Shown: piece after piece, positions 60,571 to 64,000 of the stretch
How positions within the stretch are numbered: the stretch's first letter is position 1
Layout of the letters: every line of letters starts with the position of its first letter
NCBI RefSeq assembly: GCF_030817415.1
Contig: NZ_JAUSZI010000002.1
Location: 2,542,001-2,606,000, forward strand
DNA: 64,000 nucleotides
Source of the DNA: Streptomyces umbrinus
GTDB lineage: Bacteria > Actinomycetota > Actinomycetes > Streptomycetales > Streptomycetaceae
Reading direction: 5' to 3'
Program-made: the position numbers and the translations under genes
Notes under the pieces: generated by a model
What the model was told of the DNA's origin: nothing
Seen by the model: only the letters and a program-made list of their open reading frames with translations
Databases searched by the model: none

Positions 60571-61977
60571 TCAATCGCCCTGCGCGCCGGTTCGCGCCGG
60601 CAGTTCCTTGATCCGGATGTCACGGAAGGACACCTGGTCCTCGGCTCCGTGGTTCTGGATCCCGACATGACCGTCGCGCAGGCTGCGCGCCGGATCGGTG
60701 TTGGTGAAATCGTTGATCTTCACGCCGTTGAGCCAGACGCGGAGTCGTTCGCCCTCCACGCGGATCTCGTACGTGTTCCACTCCCCCGGCGGGTTCAGCG
60801 CACGGTCGCGCTTACTGATGTCGGCGGACTGGAAGCTGTACACGGCCCCGGTGGTGCGGTCGGGGGCGTCGGACGCGTCGATCTGGACCTCGTAGCCGTT
60901 GTCGACGGCCGACCAGGGGTCGTCGGAGGCCGGGAAGCCCACGAACACACCGGAGTTGTCGTCCCCGGAGGCACTCGCCATCTTCCAGTCGAGCTTCAGC
61001 GAGTACGAGCCGAGGCCGCGGTCCGCGTACCAGAGCATGCCCAGGCCACCGGACGACGTGAGTGTGCCGTCGTCCGAGAGCGAGAACGAGCCCGGTCCGG
61101 CCTGCTTCCAGTCCGCCAGCGACTCGGCGGTCCCGTCGAAGAGGGGTGAATACCCCTTCTCCGGGCGGCAGTCGGCCTCCGCGGCACCGACGGCCCACCG
61201 GATGCCGCCCAGCAGGTGCTGCCGGAAGGCGGGATCGGCGTACGACTCCTTGGTGTGACCGCTGCCGGTGTAGAAGGCGCGGCCGCCCCGGTACTCCTGG
61301 CACCAGGCGATCGGATGGTCGCCGCTCATCGTGCCGCCGGTGTACGACGACTCGTCGAGCGAGGCCAGGACGTGGGCCCGGTCCCGGGGATTGGAGCGGT
61401 AGTTGTACCACTCGTCCGTACGGTTCCAGGACTCCCCGAGGTGCGAGGTGGCCGGGTGTGCCCGGTCCTCGACCTCGATCCGCGCGGGCTGGATCGCCGG
61501 GTGCGACTGGAAGTAGGCGCCGGCGAGGCCGCCGTAGAACTCCCAGTCGTACTCGGTGTCGGCGGCCGCGTGGATGCCCACGTAACCGCCGCCGCGCTTG
61601 ATGTAGCCCTCGAAGGCCCGCTGTTGGGACGCGTTGAGGACGTCCCCTGTCGTGGAGAGGAACACCACGGCGTCGTACCGGCCGAGGTTGCGGGAGGAGA
61701 AGGCTCCCGCATCCTCGGTGGCGTCCACCCTGAACCCGTTCGCGGCGCCGAGGCTCTTCACCGCGGCGACCCCTTCGGGGATCGAGTCGTGCCGGAACCC
61801 GGCGGTCTTGGAGAACACCAGGACACGCTCACCCTTCGAGGGCTTCTTCGACTCGGAGGCCCCGGAGGACCCCGACGGGCCGGAGGAGGATCCCTTCGAG
61901 GCGGCCGGCCCCGACACACACCCGATGAGCAGGGCGGCGCCGACGACAGCGGTCACTGTTCGGCCAGTTGCTCGCAT
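60571..61977 (-). CDS. ThuA-domain lipoprotein with DUF1080 (3-keto-disaccharide hydrolase-type) domain
   Basis: 468 residues, ATG with GGGAGG upstream. A lipobox 'ALLIGCVS' (Cys20) ends the signal peptide; a Ser/Gly/Lys linker follows. The ThuA domain (~50-270) has 'VLVFSKTAGFRHDSIPEGV', 'YDAVVFLSTTGDVLN', 'GYVGIHAAADTEYDWEFYGG', 'GGRAFYTGSGHTKESY'. The DUF1080 concanavalin-like domain (~285-465) has 'YSPLFDGTAESLADWKQAG', 'WKMASASGDDNSGVFVGFPA', 'GYEVQIDASD' and 'VGIQNHGAEDQVSFRDIRIK'. Extracellular sugar handling, probably with the dehydrogenase encoded 12 bases upstream. Confidence 0.9.
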   Translation of the reverse strand: MRATGRTVTAVVGAALLIGCVSGPAASKGSSSGPSGSSGASESKKPSKGERVLVFSKTAGFRHDSIPEGVAAVKSLGAANGFRVDATEDAGAFSSRNLGRYDAVVFLSTTGDVLNASQQRAFEGYIKRGGGYVGIHAAADTEYDWEFYGGLAGAYFQSHPAIQPARIEVEDRAHPATSHLGESWNRTDEWYNYRSNPRDRAHVLASLDESSYTGGTMSGDHPIAWCQEYRGGRAFYTGSGHTKESYADPAFRQHLLGGIRWAVGAAEADCRPEKGYSPLFDGTAESLADWKQAGPGSFSLSDDGTLTSSGGLGMLWYADRGLGSYSLKLDWKMASASGDDNSGVFVGFPASDDPWSAVDNGYEVQIDASDAPDRTTGAVYSFQSADISKRDRALNPPGEWNTYEIRVEGERLRVWLNGVKINDFTNTDPARSLRDGHVGIQNHGAEDQVSFRDIRIKELPARTGAQGD

Positions 61978-61989
61978 GGCGCACCTCCC

Positions 61990-64000
61990 TCAGCGGGTTG
62001 TGAAGGTGAAGTCGTCCACGTCGTACAGGGACCCGGTACCGCTGCCCTTGAAGACGAGGTAGAGCGTGGTGGTGCCGCGCGGCGGCTTCGTCAGATTGGC
62101 AGTGACGTCCTGGAAGTTCTCCCAGCCGCCGGTCACCGGGACGGTCGCGGTGCCGAGCAGGCGGCCGGTGGGCGAGCCCGCGCGGACCTCCAGCTTGCCG
62201 CCGGTACCGCCGGAGGCGATGCGTGCCGTGATCTTCGTGGCGTTGCTCAGGACGTACGGCTCGAAGGAGATCCAGTCTTTGTTGTTGATGTCACCGACGG
62301 TCCTTCCGCCGTGTGCGGTGGCCTTCGTCTGGATCGTGACGCCCTCCGACTTGCCGTAGTGCTCGGCCTGCCGGTGCCTGGGCTGGACGACGTTCTGGTC
62401 GTGCGTGGTGAGCGCCTCCTGGCCGCCGCCTCCGTTGTCGGTGTACTCCGCGTCGAAGACACCGAAGATGTTCGCGTCCTCGTCGTGGCCGCCGTCGGCG
62501 CTGGTCTGGATGGTGCCGGAGCAGCCGTTCGCGGTGGTCAGCGGGTGGCCGTGGCTGTCGTGACCGAGGACGAAGCTGACCTTCACCTTGGCGCAGTCGA
62601 TCGACCTGCCGTCCTCCGCGTCGGTCACCTTGACCTTGAAGGGCACGGCGTCACCGAAGCTGAACAGCTGTCCGTCCTCGGGGAGTTCGAGGGTCACCTT
62701 CGGCGCGGTGTTGCCGACGACGATCCGTACGCTGGCGCTACCGGTCCGCCCGGTGGCGTCCTTCGCGGTCAGCGTCGCCGTGTAGGTGCCGTTCCTCTTG
62801 TAGGTGTACGTCGGGTTCGCCGCCGTCGACTTGCCGCCGTCGCCGAAGTCCCAGCTGTACGTGAGGGCGTCACCGTCGGCGTCCGTGGTGCCGGCGGAGG
62901 AGAACTTGACCTTCAGCTTCGCCTGTCCCGAGGTGCGGTCGGCCGCGGCCTGTGCCACGGGCGAGTGGCCGTCGGTCGCGTTCTCGATCCGGTACAGGGC
63001 CGAGTTCTCGTCGCCGCCGAACCAGGCGAGGCCGTAGTCGAGGACGTACAGCGCGCCGTCCGGGCCGAAGGCCATGTCCATGATCTGGGTGCCGGTCCAC
63101 GGCACGTCGTTGATGGACTGCACGGTGCCGCTGTCGTCCGACGCGATCCGCTTGATCCAGCGGCGGCCGAACTCGCCGGCGAAGAAGTCCCCGTCGTACG
63201 CCTCCGGGAACTTGACCGGGGAGTCGAGCGAGGCGTCGTAGTCGTAGACCGGGCCGCCCATGGGGGACTCGGAGCCGGTGCCGAACTCGGGCACGGATCC
63301 GCCGTCGTAGGGGATCCACGCGGTCTGGGCCGGAGGCAGGTCCGTCAGACCGGTGTTGTTGGGCGAGGTGTTCTTGGGTGCGGAGCAGTCGAAGGAGGCC
63401 CCCGACGCGCCCGTGCCGAAGTCGTAGTCCACGTAGGCGTCGTTGTCGCCCGTGCAGTAGGGCCAGCCGAAGTTGCCGGGCTCGGTGACGCGGGCGAACT
63501 CGACCTGGCCGGCCGGGCCGCGCGCGGGATCGGCGGCACCGGCGTCCGGGCCGTAGTCGCCGACGTAGAGGATGCCGGTCTTCTTGTCGACGCTGAAGCG
63601 GAACGGGTTGCGGAAGCCCATCGCGTAGATCTCGGGCTTCGTCTTGTCCGTGCCGGGCGCGAAGAGGTTGCCGTCGGGGACCGCGTACGAGCCGTCGGCG
63701 TTCACCTTGATGCGCAGGATCTTGCCGCGCAGGTCGTTGGTGTTGCCGGAGGTGCGCTGCGCGTCGAAGACGGGGTTGCGGTTGGCGCGCTCGTCGATGG
63801 GCGCGTAGCCGTCCGACTGGAACGGGTTGGAGTCGTCACCGGTCGACAGGTAGAGGTTCCCGGCGGCGTCGAAGTCGATGTCCCCGCCCACGTGGCAGCA
63901 GATGCCGCGGGTCGCCGGGACGTCGAGGATCTTCTTCTCGCTGGCGTTGTCGAGGGTGCCGTCCGCGTTCAGGACGAAGCGCGAGAGCCGGTTGACGCCG
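61990..64000 (-). CDS. Secreted PQQ-type sugar dehydrogenase with PKD and carbohydrate-binding domains (5' end outside window)
   Basis: 670 residues are visible and the frame continues past 64000. The propeller domain is of the glucose/sorbosone dehydrogenase type ('CCHVGGDIDFDAAGNLYLST', 'GDDSNPF', 'EIYAMGFRNPFRFSVDKKTG', 'GNFGWPYCTGDNDAYVDYDF'). A PKD domain follows ('AGTTDADGDALTYSWDFGDG'), and a C-terminal CBM6-like domain ('DWISFEPYVLSNATKITARI', 'LYLVFKGSGTGSLYDVDDFT'). It oxidises an extracellular sugar or binds a polysaccharide. Translation runs into the ThuA gene with a 12-base gap. Confidence 0.9.
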   Translation of the reverse strand, partial: GVNRLSRFVLNADGTLDNASEKKILDVPATRGICCHVGGDIDFDAAGNLYLSTGDDSNPFQSDGYAPIDERANRNPVFDAQRTSGNTNDLRGKILRIKVNADGSYAVPDGNLFAPGTDKTKPEIYAMGFRNPFRFSVDKKTGILYVGDYGPDAGAADPARGPAGQVEFARVTEPGNFGWPYCTGDNDAYVDYDFGTGASGASFDCSAPKNTSPNNTGLTDLPPAQTAWIPYDGGSVPEFGTGSESPMGGPVYDYDASLDSPVKFPEAYDGDFFAGEFGRRWIKRIASDDSGTVQSINDVPWTGTQIMDMAFGPDGALYVLDYGLAWFGGDENSALYRIENATDGHSPVAQAAADRTSGQAKLKVKFSSAGTTDADGDALTYSWDFGDGGKSTAANPTYTYKRNGTYTATLTAKDATGRTGSASVRIVVGNTAPKVTLELPEDGQLFSFGDAVPFKVKVTDAEDGRSIDCAKVKVSFVLGHDSHGHPLTTANGCSGTIQTSADGGHDEDANIFGVFDAEYTDNGGGGQEALTTHDQNVVQPRHRQAEHYGKSEGVTIQTKATAHGGRTVGDINNKDWISFEPYVLSNATKITARIASGGTGGKLEVRAGSPTGRLLGTATVPVTGGWENFQDVTANLTKPPRGTTTLYLVFKGSGTGSLYDVDDFTFTTR

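Overview
The window looks like Streptomyces, or a close relative. GC is very high with G/C-rich third codon positions, GTG starts are common, and the gene families are typical of that genus (UbiA/EboE-type cluster, DUF2254, DUF6624, paired XRE regulator and small membrane protein, second sucCD beside oxalyl-CoA genes).

Positions 1 to about 38,900 are accessory DNA, most simply read as one end of an integrated island beside a tRNA-Leu(GAG) gene. A large serine recombinase (37189-38898) runs into the 3' end of that tRNA on the opposite strand. Left to right the island holds: an unknown gene running off the left edge; a type I restriction-modification operon (an extra HTH-methylase-specificity protein, then hsdM, hsdS, hsdR, with GTGA overlaps between the last three); a convergent AIPR-family protein with an Mrr-like N-terminus; a soluble Ser/Thr kinase with a repeat tail; and a decayed cluster (13577-16917) with a STAND/formylglycine-enzyme remnant, a cold-shock-like protein, a CorA-like membrane protein split by a frameshift, and a transposase remnant.

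The centre of interest is a tightly packed minus-strand operon at 29565-17200. Its seven genes, in transcription order, are a CARF-HEPN protein, a UPF1/Dna2-like SF1 helicase with a long coiled coil, an unknown wHTH-like protein, a two-HKD phospholipase-D-type nuclease, a 96-residue protein, a 568-residue unknown and a second, larger HKD protein. I see no CRISPR array, Cas10 or nucleotide cyclase in the window. I do not recognise this as a named defence system. The natural inference is that the CARF domain senses a cyclic nucleotide and that the HEPN, helicase and HKD proteins act on invader nucleic acid.

From 29.7 to 36.7 kb the island contains small hypothetical genes, regulators and several broken genes (lamin-tail protein with three 1-base deletions, N-acetyltransferase fragment).

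From 38.9 kb rightward the DNA is ordered core-type metabolism: a DUF2254 membrane protein; an aldehyde dehydrogenase; a second succinyl-CoA-synthetase-like pair (sucD, sucC) divergent from an oxalate/formate cluster (oxc, frc, an NDP-forming acyl-CoA ligase, an OFA-family oxalate/formate transporter) with an inverted-repeat operator between them; a Tat-exported sugar isomerase-like protein; a seven-gene ebo-type operon (myo-inositol-phosphate-synthase-like, UbiA, TIM barrel, eboA, TatD-type eboB, eboE, alkaline-phosphatase superfamily); and a secreted pair (PQQ-type sugar dehydrogenase/PKD/CBM protein, cut by the right edge, and a ThuA-DUF1080 lipoprotein). Several strong hairpin terminators mark transcription-unit ends.
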